From Isoetes taiwanensis (taxonomy: Eukaryota; Streptophyta; Lycopodiopsida; Isoetales; Isoetaceae), in contig JAJEKV010000013.1 of assembly GCA_021234155.1 (NCBI GenBank), positions 4,336,028 to 4,400,027 of the forward strand: a stretch of DNA of 64,000 bases, written 5' to 3'. The stretch's first letter is position 1. The number at the start of each line of letters is the position of its first letter. A program made the translations under genes and the position numbers. Positions 34,571-46,560 of this stretch are shown piece after piece. The notes below the pieces were generated by a model, which was given only the letters and a program-made list of their open reading frames with translations, ran no database searches and was not told the DNA's origin.

Positions 34571-35565
34571 GGGCTTGGACAAAATGTAAGGCTGCAAAAA
34601 ACATTCCCACAACAAAACTTACGATGCAAGGAGAAATCGAAGTTGCGCATCCCATTGTACCTGCACATCACCAACACTAGAACACAATGATAAGAAAACA
34701 ACAACCTTGAAAGCGAGGGGTTGGTCACGTATGCACACGACAAAAAACTAGGGGGGAAACAAGGGTACTGCTGAGAAATGAGAAAGCATAGATGAGAAGC
34801 CGATCAAGAGCCCTGCAAAAAATAGCGATCTCCCCAATGAACCAGAGGCCCAAAAAATGCATAGAATACCTGCATGCGAGACAAGCATGCTTGCCCATTC
34901 TAGAATCCTGATCCGATGGCTCGGATTGATGTTATTAGATCAAATGGTCATAGTGATACAAGAAATGTGAGTGTCAAACCATACATATTCTTTAGGAACC
35001 AACAATGCATGTGGGTTTCATTACAAGAATTGTCTAAAAGACCATCTATCGTTTAAATTTGGTTTTTCTGATTTGGAGAAAAAAAAATTCAATTTTATTT
35101 TAAGGTTGATTTTCTAAGGTTTGAAGGTTTAAGCTACGGAAAAAAAATTAACGGTATCCTAAAAATCAAGTTTGTGGCAAATCCTCAATTTTGGGTTTGC
35201 CTCGGCCATTTCAGCAGCTGTCAAGGCAGCATGTCGTTAGATTTGTTGGTAATTTGGGTTTCTTCTTCAAATGGGTAGATGGAAGATACGAATTTGCATC
35301 GTCATGTATTTTAGTTTCATCAGACACCAGACATCCCAGGAAATTTCATAAATTTGAGCGTAGGTTCTCTCTGCTGTGATGAACTATCAGAAGGAGGCTA
35401 GATTATTTATCCAGCTAAGGAATTTTGTTTCCCTTGCTAGGTTATTCTTCTAGCTAAGGAGGTTTTTGTTTTTCTTGCTATGTTTGCTTTATGTATCATT
35501 ATTTCAGATATTCTATGTTCAAAGACAGGCGTTTGCTCTGTGATATAGAGCTTTGTGGATTTGCA
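34571..35565. other. AT-rich low-copy DNA
   Basis: A 62-codon frame at 35191-35379 has no recognised domain. No RNA gene or element is seen. Confidence 0.35.
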
Positions 35566-35573
35566 GAGCCAAC
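35566..35573. repeat. hAT target duplication, left
   Basis: GAGCCAAC, paired with GAGCCAGC at 36628-36635 (one mismatch). Eight bases is the hAT superfamily length. Confidence 0.7.
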
Positions 35574-36627
35574 CAGTGTTGTCAGGTACGTTTAGTACGG
35601 TATGGGTATTATACGTACTTAACGTATTAATACCGTATGCATACCTCTCATTTAAAAAGTACTTTAAATACATTTTTTGGAATTATAAAATACTTATTAA
35701 ATACATAAAATACATACTTTACGTATAGTACGTTAAATACTTCATGTAATTTTTAGAACTATTATTTCTTGTATTGCAGTTGAAATAGTTGCAATAACAA
35801 CTAATATGAAGAACTTCAAGTTTTAAATAATGAACCAGAATATATTATTCTAGAAAATTAAGTATTTCTCAAAGTTTTCAATCCAAAAATATGTCTACTT
35901 AAGGGTTATATATTCTAGTTTGCAATCTACACCCACAGACTATTAAGAAAATTAAGTATTTCTCAAAGTTTTCAATCCAAAAATATGTTTATTTAAGGGT
36001 TATATATTCTAGTTCGCAATCTACACCCACAGATAAATAAATTTAAATAATTGTTGCTCATTTGTTGCATCCGAAGCTATTAACTGCCGCTGACCTCCGC
36101 ATTTCTTCCTGGCATGAATGCAAGCTACTAAAGTATTAAGGAGAAGGTCTACCTCCTGCCATGACAAAACAAGAAGAAAAATGGGTCTGCGTCTCCATCT
36201 CTATTCCGATTCGGCGGCTATGGTAGAAAGAGGGGGAAGACGCAGAGATTTTGGGTTTTTGTTTGCAAGAAGATTTTTTTTTTTTTTTTTTTTTTTAACT
36301 TCAATTCCATGATTTCCCTCCCTCCTTCCTTCCTTCCTAATGTCTAAAGGTCTCCTAATGTGTTTTTTACTCCTATTCTATAATATATAATAATGTATTT
36401 TTCCTAATGTATAACTTTACCAATTCTATTGGTCTAATGTCATTTGGACGCTTTTTTTTTATATAAAGTACGTCTCATACGTACTATACATATTAATACG
36501 TTAAGTACTGTATTAATAAAACAAGAGCTCAATTTGACCTGTCAACTTATAGGTATAGTACGTATAGTACTGTGAGGAAGGTACGGGACATATGTAAACG
36601 TAAAATAGGGGTACGTAAACAACACTG
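35574..36627. mobile_element. hAT-type non-autonomous DNA transposon
   Basis: 1054 bp bounded by terminal inverted repeats that start CAGTGTTGT at both ends, with an 8-bp target duplication. Both subterminal regions are rich in short GTACG/CGTAC words, as expected for transposase-binding sites. No transposase frame is present, so it would need a transposase in trans. The interior contains a 94-bp tandem duplication and, near 36110-36300, a purine-rich stretch with a run of more than 20 T that may derive from captured sequence. TIR sequence and duplication length fit hAT. Confidence 0.75.
35853..36034. repeat. 94-bp tandem duplication inside the hAT element
   Basis: Two copies begin at 35853 and 35947 with GAAAATTAAGTATTTCTC and end at ACACCCACAGA. 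They differ at a handful of positions. Confidence 0.75.
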
Positions 36628-38500
36628 GAGCCAGCCTTTCCAGTCTTTGTAGTTGACACGTTTCCTACTCTTAGCCAAGGTATTTTGAGGTGTTCACATC
36701 TCTCTTTGCCATTGTTAGGATTGCAGAAAATGAAGCGGCTCATAACTTTCTTTTTCGTTTGATGTAGTTTATTTACATCTGATAATCTCTATGATTGACC
36801 TCCTAAGGTTTCTGAAGCTTCTGTTATCACTTATTGTTACCTTCAGTGATCTAGGTAGATTTGTGCATAAAGTGGATTCTTCTAATAATTTAGTATATAG
36901 AGTTGTATCTGTACATATTTTTTATCCTTTGTTATAATGTAATACTGGATATAAACCCAGCTATTTGCACATCTTATATGCAAGTGCAAGGCAAAAATAG
37001 CAGGTTTTAGGCATAGGTATATTTGATGCGTCTTTCTGTGGCTCTTCTTCTCCATCTTGCACTCCATGTGTTCTACCTTATTGTAATTGTCATTGATGCT
37101 GATCTTGTAGGTGAATACATGGCTTTTTTGGAGGCACAAGTTCATGTAATATTTTCTTTCTTAAATAGTGAAATCTCAGCTTTGCTTTTACACATTACAG
37201 GGTCAGTTTGTCAATTTGTAGAATCTGAACAAACTGTGCAAGTAATTATGTGAAGACCATCTTCAAGAGCTTGCCAACCACACTTATATGAACCTAAGGT
37301 GAACATAATCATTCAATCTTAGACAGGAGAGCCTATACTTCTTGCTAGAGATGGAGTTACAACTCAAAGTTTGGTTCTTAGATTTTTTAAGTTTCTGTTG
37401 TCACCTATTAATAGCTTTGGAGAATGGGGTAAGCTTGACCTCTTAAGATTTCTTAAGTTTCTTTTATCACCCATATAGCTTCCCAGAATTAGGTAGAAAA
37501 TAGATTATTGGCATAAATTAGTATACAGAGTTGTATCTTACATTTTTTTTTTTTTCCATTATTCATAGATTAATCTAATACTAGATACAAACCTTCTATC
37601 TATGGCTCTTCTCCATCTTGCATTTCATTACAAAACTATGTCTTCTATCTTATTGTTGTCATTGATGCTAATCTTGCCAGTAAATGCATGGAGGCACAAG
37701 TTCATGTGGTAAGTAGTAAAATCTCAGCTTTGCTTTTACACATTACAGGGTCATTTTGTAGAATGAGATAAGGCTTTTATCCAAACAAACCATACAAAAA
37801 ATTATGTGAAGACAGAGATTTTCCAACAACACTTATACGAACCTAAGGTGATGAACATACTCTTTTTGTAGAGCGTTTTTTCAATTAATATTCTTGAAGG
37901 TGAACTCAGTCATTCGATCTTTGAACATACTCTTTTGGCAGAGCTATTTTAAAGTTTGTTGCATGTTCTATGTAAGTTGTTTTTCCAAATCTACTTCCCA
38001 TCTTTCATGTAGGTAGTGTATGTTTGATGCTTTTTAGACAGAGCAAACTTCAAGGACATCTTCTAAACATTATCTGAGAATAGAGGTCCAAGTACCTTGA
38101 GCTTAGAGCTTAGATGCAAGAATAGAAGTCCAAGTACCTTGACCTTAGAGCTTAGATGCAATATTAGTTATCTTTAGCTTCTGCATTTATGTTTTAACCT
38201 TAGACTTGAGAAGCTTCAACAGAATTACGACTTTAGGCCCATAAATGCAAAATTTGTTTTCCTTTCTATTAAATTCAATACTAGCATCCAAGTTTTTGCA
38301 TGTAAGAGAAACATAGAAGTAGTAGCTCTCCACTCAGTCTTCACATAATTATAACCTGATTGTCCCTTTATCCACTTACATATTTCTTATACTCCATAAC
38401 TATACATTTGGAAATAAGAAAGCGCATGCATCTTCTGTTCTTCATCTCATGCATAAATTCTAGATACTATTATCAAATGTTCTGCAACTTTATTCTCTGT
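36628..38500. other. AT-rich low-copy or intronic DNA with local duplications
   Basis: A block of about 530 bp starting near 36793 is repeated from about 37433 (shared words GACCTC.TAAG.TTTCT, GCTCTTCTCCATCTTGCA, AATCTCAGCTTTGC). Within it a unit of about 65 bp repeats near 37370-37495. Near 38077-38160 a 42-bp unit occurs twice (AGAATAGA.GTCCAAGTACC). An open frame at 37023-37253 looks hydrophobic but is duplicated in broken form, so it is probably non-coding. Confidence 0.45.
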
Positions 38501-38505
38501 ATGCA

Positions 38506-38709
38506 GCAATGCTAGATGCTATTGTGAAATGGTTTGAAACCTTAACAATGCTAGATCTTAGATTGCTCACACATTATCGATCTGAGCACTGGAAATATAT
38601 GTCAACTTTGAGTAGATTTGCTGCACTTGCACTGCAGAAATGGATCTGTTTCAAGAGTGAAAATTACGACGACTTGAAGGACAGGTTTAGTGGTTATTCA
38701 AGGCTTTAG
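38506..38709 (+). other. Candidate terminal exon of an unidentified host gene
   Basis: An open stretch follows a plausible acceptor (CTCTGTATGCAG) and ends at a stop at 38707. The product has MLDAIVKWFETLTML, then RLLTHYRSEHWKYMS and ALQKWICFKSENYDDL. Balanced amino-acid use and the splice-like start suggest a true exon, but no family is recognised and no companion exons are certain. Confidence 0.3.
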
Positions 38710-39363
38710 CGTCTTTTCTACTCAAGGCTTCAGCATCTTTTTTTTCTCACGTGGTATCTGTTGCGTTAAATTCTACGTGCCATGGATTTAAACTGCCCAA
38801 AGTCCTCTACACTTTGGTTGACCATCAGTGATTAAGTTAGAATGAATGCTACCTTAAGGTTCATGAAGCATGTCAGGTCTGCCTTCCTTTTGGCTAATGT
38901 AAAACATAATTCTTTTGAGGAGTTCGATTGTTCCCTTAGGGTTCAAATACATGTGGAAGATTCCAACTTCTTGAGGTATAGATGATGTCACCAAATGTGC
39001 TAAACAATTAGCTGTTTAGGTAGAATGCATTCGGACAGTATTGTATACTCTTTTCAAACATGGAATTCGCGTTTTTGCAACTAAGAGCACCTCAAATTTC
39101 TGACTAGATTAAAGGTTGAGCTTAGATTCTCATTTTGAGTCTTCAAATTCCTTTTCAAAGTGAGAAATCCTTATTATTGTCACCTCAGATTTCTAAGCTT
39201 AGATTCTATTTTGAGTCTTTATATTCCTTCTCACAGTGAGAAATTCTTGCTATAAGTTATCTGAAATTCCAAACTCAGACTTATCTTTTACACAAACAAG
39301 TGAACTGCATGACTCTATTCTCTGTTGAGCACGTACGGTATAGTCCAGTTACAAATTAACAAG
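38710..39363. other. AT-rich DNA with a 77-bp duplication
   Basis: A unit starting GCTTAGATTCT occurs at 39120 and 39197 (TTTTGAGTCTT, CAAAGTGAGAAAT). Nothing else is recognised up to the minisatellite. Confidence 0.45.
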
Positions 39364-40500
39364 GCAGGTGGGGCATGTTGGCATGTTGGAGGCAAGGTGG
39401 CATTTTTGAGCCATATTGTCATGTTGGAGCCCACGTGGCATGGTTGAGCCACCCTGGCATGTTTGAGCCACCTTGGCATGTTGGAGCCTAGGTGGCCCAC
39501 GTGGCATGTTTGAGCCACATTGGCATGTTGGAGCCTAGGTGGCATGTTGCAGCCCGCGTGGCATGTTTGAGCCATCTTGATTTTTTGAGCCACCTTGGCA
39601 TGTTTGAGGCACCTTGGCATGTTTGAGCCTAGGTGGCATGTTTGAGCCACCTTGACATGTTTGAGCCGAGGTGGCATGTTGGAGCCACCTTGGCATGTTA
39701 GAGCCTAGGTGGCATGTTTGAGCCACCTTGGCATGTTTGCGCCTAGGTGGCATGTTGGAGCCTAGGTGGCATGTTTGATCACCTTGGCATGTTTCAGCCA
39801 CTTTGGCATGTTGCAGCATAGGTGGCATGTTGGAGCCCGCGTGGCATGTGAGCCACCTTGGCATGTTTGAGCCACCTTGGCATGATGGAGCCTAGGTGGC
39901 CTTGGAGCCCACGTGGCATGTTTGAGCTACCTTGGCATGTTTAAGCCCACCTTGGCATGTTTAAGCCTAGGTCGCATGTTGGAGCTTATGTGGCACGTTT
40001 GAGCCACCTTGCATGTTGGAGCCTAGGTGGCATGTTGTGAGCCACCTTGGCATGTTGGAGCTTAGGTGGCATGTTGGAGCCCCCTAGCATGTTTGAGCTA
40101 CCTTGGCATGTTTGGGCCTAGGTGGCATGTTGTAGCCTAGGTGACATGTTTGAGTCACCTTGGCATGTTGGAGCCTAGGTGGCATGTTGGAGCCCACGTG
40201 ACATATTTGAGCTTAGGTGGCATGTTTGAGCTTAGATGGCATGTTGGAGCCTAGGTGGCATGTTTGAGCCACCTTGGTGTGTTGGAGCCTAGGTGTTAAG
40301 TTGGAGCCCACATGGCATGTTTGAGACACCTTGGCATGTTGGAGCCTAGGTGGCATGTTGGAGCTCGGTGGCATGTTTGAGCCATCGTGGCATGTTTGAG
40401 CCACCTTGGCATGTTTGAGCCTAGGTCGCATGTTGGAGCCTAGGTGGCACATTTGAGCCACCTTGGCATGTTGGAGCCTAGGTGGCATGTTGGAGCCTAG
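39364..40500. repeat. 19-bp minisatellite, left arm
   Basis: About sixty 19-bp units. Common forms are GGCATGTTTGAGCCACCTT and GGCATGTTGGAGCCTAGGT, with variants ending CCCACGT or CCCGCGT. The arm ends at CCTAG, the left target duplication of copy D. Confidence 0.9.
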
Positions 40501-41090
40501 TGTTTGGGGTCTGGGTTCGGGAACTCCTGGAAGACAGCCCTCTGTGAGTACCCGTGGATCTAACAGGAGAGTCCGGGGGACTATGTCACGCGGGATTTGC
40601 AAGAAGAGAAGAAGAAGAAGAAAACAGAACAAATGAGAGGAAAATGATAAGCTTCCTTGATATCAATGATGAACATACATGAGCTCTCGCAATAGAGAGA
40701 AAAACTGAAAGGAGACAAGACTCAAAACTCATCTAGCCATCATATGCTAGCTCTACTCATATATATAGTACAATGGCCTTGGGCCCAATATAGACACTCT
40801 GACTGATCTCGGTGCCGACTCCTGGAAGGAGGCCTGATTTGCAGGAATGTTGGCGGTGCATCTTTAAATGCCTAGAATCACGCTGACGCCGACACGGGCA
40901 AGGACGGGTCATCACTTGTCCGAAGCGGCGCGCTCTTGTTGACGGACCGCAGCTTTGATCAAGGTGGGTCTGGCCGCTTGGTCTTCACGAGCCTTTGATG
41001 GCTGACCCGCGGCTCGATCGGAGGATCCTTGAGCTTGACCTGGTCTCGTTGTATGCATGAATAGTCCGTACTGTGAGGCACAGACTAACA
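40501..41090 (-). repeat. 3' LTR of copy D
   Basis: 590 bp, plus-strand edges TGTTTGGGG and GACTAACA. It is the partner of the LTR at 50877-51448. Confidence 0.9.
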
Positions 41091-41105
41091 CTCCCCCACC
41101 AAACG
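41091..41105 (-). other. Polypurine tract of copy D
   Basis: On the minus strand TTTGGTGGGGGAG sits directly before the LTR. Confidence 0.8.
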
Positions 41106-41109
41106 ACAC

Positions 41110-43922
41110 TACCCGAGTGAAGAAAAGGAGGAAGGGTTTCGAGGGGGAAGCCATCTGTTCGAAAGTGATCCTCACGGAGTGAGGATTCGCACCATTATGG
41201 TAATCGCCAATGAGATCCCCGGGCGGTTTGAAGAGCCGGAGGAGTGTTTTGGCCAAGGGCGTGATCTGCATCAATAAGAAAGCGAGATCGCACCATGTCT
41301 TCAAGGGCAAAGATGGGCGCCTCAAGAAATGTACCGACATTCCATGAGGAGGCAGGTCCGAGGCCAAAGGCACCGCATTAATCGCATTCGGATTGCAAAG
41401 TGAAAAATGGGGACGCCGCCGATTTAAGGAGCTTAGCAAAATGCATTTGAGAGCAGCACAAAAAACCCGCTTGAAGATGGATCAAGGATCGTGAGGTGGT
41501 GGCATTCTCGCAAGAAGGTGTCAAGACCATGAAGCGCATCCACGGCCGCTGCCAACCACGCCATTAGCAATATAGATCCAATTCGTGGTGGTATCCAGAG
41601 TGGCACCTTCCTCCCAATGTGAGCGGCGAACAAAACGGGATCCCACCGAGATCCCGCCGAGATCCGAGGTGGAGTCCATCCCGCATGACCATCCATGACC
41701 TTGGTCCAAAAAGGGAGGCGCCAATCGAAGTCAGAAACCGGGGCGTGGAGGTACGCCGGGGAAGCATAGGGAGAAGGAACCATGCCCGCGGGTGGTTGCC
41801 GAAAGCGCCTCCCCGAATTGACCGACAAGATCCGGATCAAGAGCTTGACACCAACAATCCCAAAGAGAAGCAGAGAGTTGAGAGTTGACAGGAGGGCTAT
41901 CCCATCCCCCGGGGACCGCCTTGCTATCCAACAGAGCTCGTGAATTGATTATAACCCGGCGAGGTGCTGCATATAAATTTGTGCATAGGGAAGATCCCCG
42001 GGATGTCCTAGATACTTCCTTATGCTGTAGCCGCTTCCGCTTGCCGGAGAGATAAATGATTGGCAAGCTCGTGCATGTACTCGATGAAGAGTTTGGGTCC
42101 GAGCAGATCCGCAAGATATGGATTGTTATCCCGAAGCACCCATTGCGCTGGGGTCACCCCCGAAAGAGCCGGCGCGGGCCCATTTCCCGGCGTTCCCGTG
42201 GTATCACCCAGATAGAAATCATGAAATATTTAAGCCATGGGCTGAACAACTCAAGGTGATAAAGTCCGGATCGGGCACGTTGGATGAGAGATCAAAGACC
42301 ACAAGGGCACAAAGACAGCCCTTTGTCTTCAATGGAGAGTTCCGCCAAATTCAAGAAAATCTGGCAGTGCTCGGGAATATCCACAGTCCATCCGCCGCAT
42401 GCCACTTCGAAGGAAGAGGTGGCGGCGAGCAACCACATAATCGTGATAGCAGAAGGAACGGGAAGTCAACCGCATTTCGCTAAGAATGGCGTATGGGCGC
42501 AAGTTTTGCTTGAGCCTCATCAACAGATCGAATAGCTTGCCGCAGTACTGTTGTTCAAGATCACGGATCCGGTTGTCCCTTTCTAGCAAAGATTTTTTCA
42601 CGGAGTTTCGAGAAGTGTTGACACGGGAGGAGGATTTCCCTAATTGAGACGAAGCACGGCAATCTCCGCAAGGCCATCTAGTATCTGACACTACCAATCT
42701 TGAAGAGAGGTGAGCCGAGAGGTCCGTGGTAGAAAGCTGAGCCGCCAAGGAGGCAATTTGAGCGCCCTGGCTGTAAGGTTTTGAACTTGAGTGCTGAAAT
42801 TTTCACAAAGTTCTGAGTACAAAATGAGCTTAGCAATATTCAAGGCCCCTGGTAATGGAGAGCCGGCTTTAGACTTGTTGAGATCTAATAAATTCCAACT
42901 GATTGAGGTGGTTTGCATATCTTTTGCCCTTTTGAGATAGTAAAAAATGGTAAAGCCGTGCTTGTCTTGAAGTTTTCCAAATCATAAGTGGTTGAAGGTA
43001 TGTGCAAAGGCCTCTAGTGCGCATTGAAAGATCTCATAAGACGCCTTGGGATTCTTGTAATTGCACTGAAACGCCGATACTCATTTGAGGGTGTTTTGGT
43101 GGTCAACATTATGCCCGGTTTGTGATGTTTGGGAAAAATGTGATCCAAAGCGGAGGAGGAGTTATGACATGGGTGTGCGGACTTTGACATGACCCAGGGA
43201 AGCTCTTGAATTGCCGATTGGTAGTCATTTATCTTGTGGAATTATGAGAATTTTGTGGTGTGGGAGGGAAGTAATGACGGATGAGGGCTTGAAAGTGGCC
43301 TCCCACAGAAACTTCAGAAATGGAAGTGGCACCCCGAAGGCGGTCCACTTCTTGGAGAAGACGATAGAACATCATTTGGGGCCAATCTATGTGGTGGTTG
43401 GAGTGTGTAGCAGTGATGACCAGGTTATAGAAAGGCTTATTGATATGGGTGTTCTTGATAGAATACCCAAGGAACTTGCGCCACAGAAATTTAACAAAGG
43501 TTTCGTGGAGGCTTGTCGATATTGGTCGACGATGGACATTGGCATGATAAGGAGGTGCACCAAACTCGCGGACATCTAGATCCCGTGATGGTAGACCATG
43601 ATAAACAAGGGGTGTGCAAGGGAATATGAAATACCTCAGAAATCAAATGTTGAGTCAAATAAATGGTGGTGCCATCGACCACAATGGTGTAGCCATGCGC
43701 GGGCCGTTAACGATATTGGCGATGAACCGCCTGGCTTGGTCGATTTGGAGCCGGAAGTTCCATTTGAGAGAATTCAGAAAGCTTTTGTCGCTCAAAGCGA
43801 CTTCTTTATTTGGGCCAACAAGGGCTTCACGGAAAGTGGGGCCAAGAAGGATACTGTGATGCAAAAAGAGCCGGATCCTTGGGGCAAAGAGCTTGAAGTG
43901 TAGAAAATCTTGGGGCAGCCAT
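41110..43922 (-). pseudogene. 3' extra coding region, copy D (fossil)
   Basis: About 2.8 kb from an ATG at 43922 towards the polypurine tract. The shared blocks are LISEVFHIPL, the region after LSW, INKPFYNLV-like, PRISAGSRWDPVLFAAH and DALHGLDTFLRE, in the same order as in copies A and C. No enzyme motif is seen. It may be an additional frame of the type found after pol in plant Tat-like elements. Broken. Confidence 0.55.
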
Positions 43923-44426
43923 GGTAACGATTTGCGTAAAATGAAGAGGGATTCAAAGGCGGAGGACGAAAAGTCAAGCACGGAGGACAAAGGCGCAGAA
44001 GAACGAAAAAGGTTTTTTAGGGCTTACAAACCGAGGCTTAAGAGGTATGAAGAGGGCTTAAACCGGAGCCGTTGATGGTGCCAGTGTCGAAAAGATGCCA
44101 AGGAGTGTATTGAGAGGCAAAAATTTGGCTAAGTCCCCAAAAACGTAAGGGAGAAGCAATGAACGGTGAGGATGAGACGTGAGGGAAGGATCGGATGTGA
44201 CAGTGGGCAAAGGACACACATTAATGTCCGACGGGCGTGAAAAGAAGAAATGGCATTCAATGCCGGGCAACTCAAGTGGGATATCATTAAAAGGAATGTG
44301 TCGGAAGGTACCATGGCTAGATATGCGGCGGAGAAAAGATTCTCATTTTAGAAACAAGCCTTGCATTGCAAACACGTTGGCGATTTGTGTGATTGGTCCA
44401 CGCCGACAAGGAGTTCCTCGGTTGGC

Positions 44427-44433
44427 TATATAA
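44427..44433 (+). promoter_or_regulatory. Antisense TATA box, copy D
   Basis: GGTTGGCTATATAAGAC, with GATTGGTCCACGCCGACAAG about 40 bp upstream. Same arrangement as in copies A to C. Confidence 0.55.
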
Positions 44434-44459
44434 GACGAACCGAGTAACGAAGGCATCCG

Positions 44460-44747
44460 ATGGCGCCAAAGATGGCCGCCGCTGGTTTGAACGAGGACCG
44501 CACTATGCCCACGAACCGCCGAGTGGATTACCCGCAAGATGAATTGTCCGGACCGGGGCGCCGCCACAATCGCGGGCGTGAGAATGGACGGGTGTGCCGG
44601 GATGGCTTGAACATCCCGACCAAGACCAACGGGATGGAGGTGGTTTCGCACCTTATTTGGGATCCCGAAAGCAGAACCTCTACCACCTCTCGCAAGATCA
44701 CCTCTCCGCTCCAAACCCGAGTAGAGGGTTTTTTTCTTAGGACTTAG
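44460..44747 (+). CDS. Antisense small open frame, copy D
   Basis: A 95-codon frame beginning MAPKMAAAGL, with TMPTNRRVDYPQDE and TNGMEVVSHLIWDPES. It keeps the TNGMEV..HL.WDP core of copies A and B. Its ATG is 33 bp from the TATA box, so the real start may be a later Met. Function unknown. Confidence 0.35.
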   Translation: MAPKMAAAGLNEDRTMPTNRRVDYPQDELSGPGRRHNRGRENGRVCRDGLNIPTKTNGMEVVSHLIWDPESRTSTTSRKITSPLQTRVEGFFLRT

Positions 44748-44861
44748 TAGATAGGGCTCGAGCCCGCTTTTTGTATATAGGGCAAAGGCCTATAGCGGAA
44801 ATAGCCGGGCCGCGCCCACATTTTGTAAAAAATCTCCACTATAATATAATATGCCGCCTTT

Positions 44862-46030
44862 CTAGTCACTTTTCGTGGTGTTTGCTTCGTGAATCAGACT
44901 CGCTTTTGTTGATTTTATTGTCTGTGTGATGAAATGTTTTGAGACGAAAACCATTAACCAAGGTGGATAATGGAGTGCCATCTAATTCTCGCCAGCTTGG
45001 AAAACGCTGGGTCTAACCACTTGAACAATTTGATAAGGGCCAAGCCAACGAAACTTGAGTTTACCCGGAAAATTTTTGTACACGGAATCATAAAGAAGAA
45101 CCAAATCGCCTTCTTTAAATGTTTTTGTCTTCGACGCTTGTCATGTAAAGATTTTTGCAATCGTTGTCCATGAAGAACACGAATATAAGCATCCCTTGAA
45201 GTTCATCCAACCGGGTCTAATTGATAGACCCTTTCTTTGAGTGCAGGTGGATTATGAGCAAGAGCTGATTGAAAACGGAGTGTTGGAAGGATGTATTCAA
45301 ACGGCATGAGAGCTTCCTGACCATAAACCAATTTAAAAGGAGTGTGACCGGTAGCAATCTTGAAACAAGTATTGTAGGCCCAAAGAACAAGAGGGAAGTT
45401 TTGTCCGCTAATGCGTGCGGGAAGCGCCACAAATTTTCTTGAGAATGGTGACCGAGTTTTGTTGGTGCTTTTCGCCAAACCATTACCTTGAGGATAGTAA
45501 GGTGTGCTCTTGTGATGATGTATCGAGGAGATAATCCGTTAGCTCCTTGATAGTATGGTTGATGAAATGGACATCACGGTCACGACCATCGACCAGGGGG
45601 GGCAGCCGAATCGCGTGATAATTTGTTGATAGAGGACCCTAGCCGTGCTTTGCTGCAGTGTTGTCCGGAAGTGCACAAGCTTCCACCCATTTGGTAGCGT
45701 AGTCGGTGAGAACAGAATGTAACGGCACGGGTGTGCCGCCAGAGGATCTATAGGTCCCACAAAGTCCATTCCCCATTTTTGAAGGAAAGTGGCGTGGCGG
45801 CCGGGCGCCAAGGGAAGAGCGCCACGGGGTCGGGCGCCCCCCCGCTGGCAAGCGTCACACTGCGGGCGGGTATGAGCATCTTTGAAGAGCGTGGGCCAAT
45901 AATACCCGGCTAGACGGATTTTTGCGGCCGTGGTGTCACCATGAAAATGACCACCACCTAGCCCTTGATGAGCTTCTCTAACAATATCCGAACTTCATGA
46001 GGTAGAACATGCCATCGAAGGATGGTGTCC
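44862..46030 (-). pseudogene. Integrase region of copy D (fossil)
   Basis: Minus strand. Blocks are GMDFVGPIDPL opening the catalytic core, LTDYATKW, QQIITRFGCP, FINHT-like, the Asn-rich stretch after the core, TGHTPFKLVYGQEALMPFEY and the C-terminal half. It corresponds to B 15540-16737. Broken. Confidence 0.8.
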
Positions 46031-46560
46031 TTACCCTTTTGTAGAGATGTCCCGCAACCATGGTGTAGTCACGGACCTCTCGGAGAAATTGATGGCGACG
46101 GATTGTCGCCATGGTGAGAGAGCCGCCTTGTCTTCTGGTGGAAGAGCACCTGTGAGGAGGTACTGCTGAAAATCATGGAACCAATGTGGTGTTGCCGTTA
46201 CTAAAAAGAGCTGAGCATCAGGAAAGGCGTCTGAGACTCCAGTTGAGGGATCATCTGTGTGGATGCGTGAAAGATAATCCGGGACGACATGAGATTTGCC
46301 GGCCTTATGAACGATTTCAAAAGGAGCAAATTCTTGGAGAAGAAGGACCCAACGAGCAATGCGGCCCGTGGGCGTGGACTTGTTGATCAAATAGAGGAGT
46401 GCTTGGTGGTCCACAAAGAACTTGATTTGACTGCCCAAAAGGTAATGACGGAAGCGTTGGACACGTAAAATGAGACCCAAAGCTTCATCCGTGGGCGGAA
46501 TAGTTGCGCCTCAGTAATTGAGTTTTCTACCGGGCGAAGCGATTTGGTTTGTCAGTGGCA
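46031..46560 (-). pseudogene. RNase H region of copy D (fossil)
   Basis: Minus strand, with one long open run containing FRHYLLGSQIKFFVDHQALL, INKSTPTGRIARWVLLLQEF and KSHVVPDYLSRIHTDD. This is the best-preserved RNase H end in the window. Confidence 0.8.

Larger units (their letters stand above)
43923..44861. other. Spacer between pol and 3' extra region, copy D
   Basis: About 940 bp, as in the other copies. It contains the antisense TATA box and an antisense frame. Confidence 0.5.

Noticed and set aside
37023-37253. Small membrane protein gene
   Set aside because: The hydrophobic frame lies in a duplicated AT-rich block whose second copy does not keep the frame.
39364-40500. Possible CRISPR-like array of short direct repeats
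   Set aside because: Repeats are contiguous with no unique spacers, and the setting is a plant-like nuclear genome.
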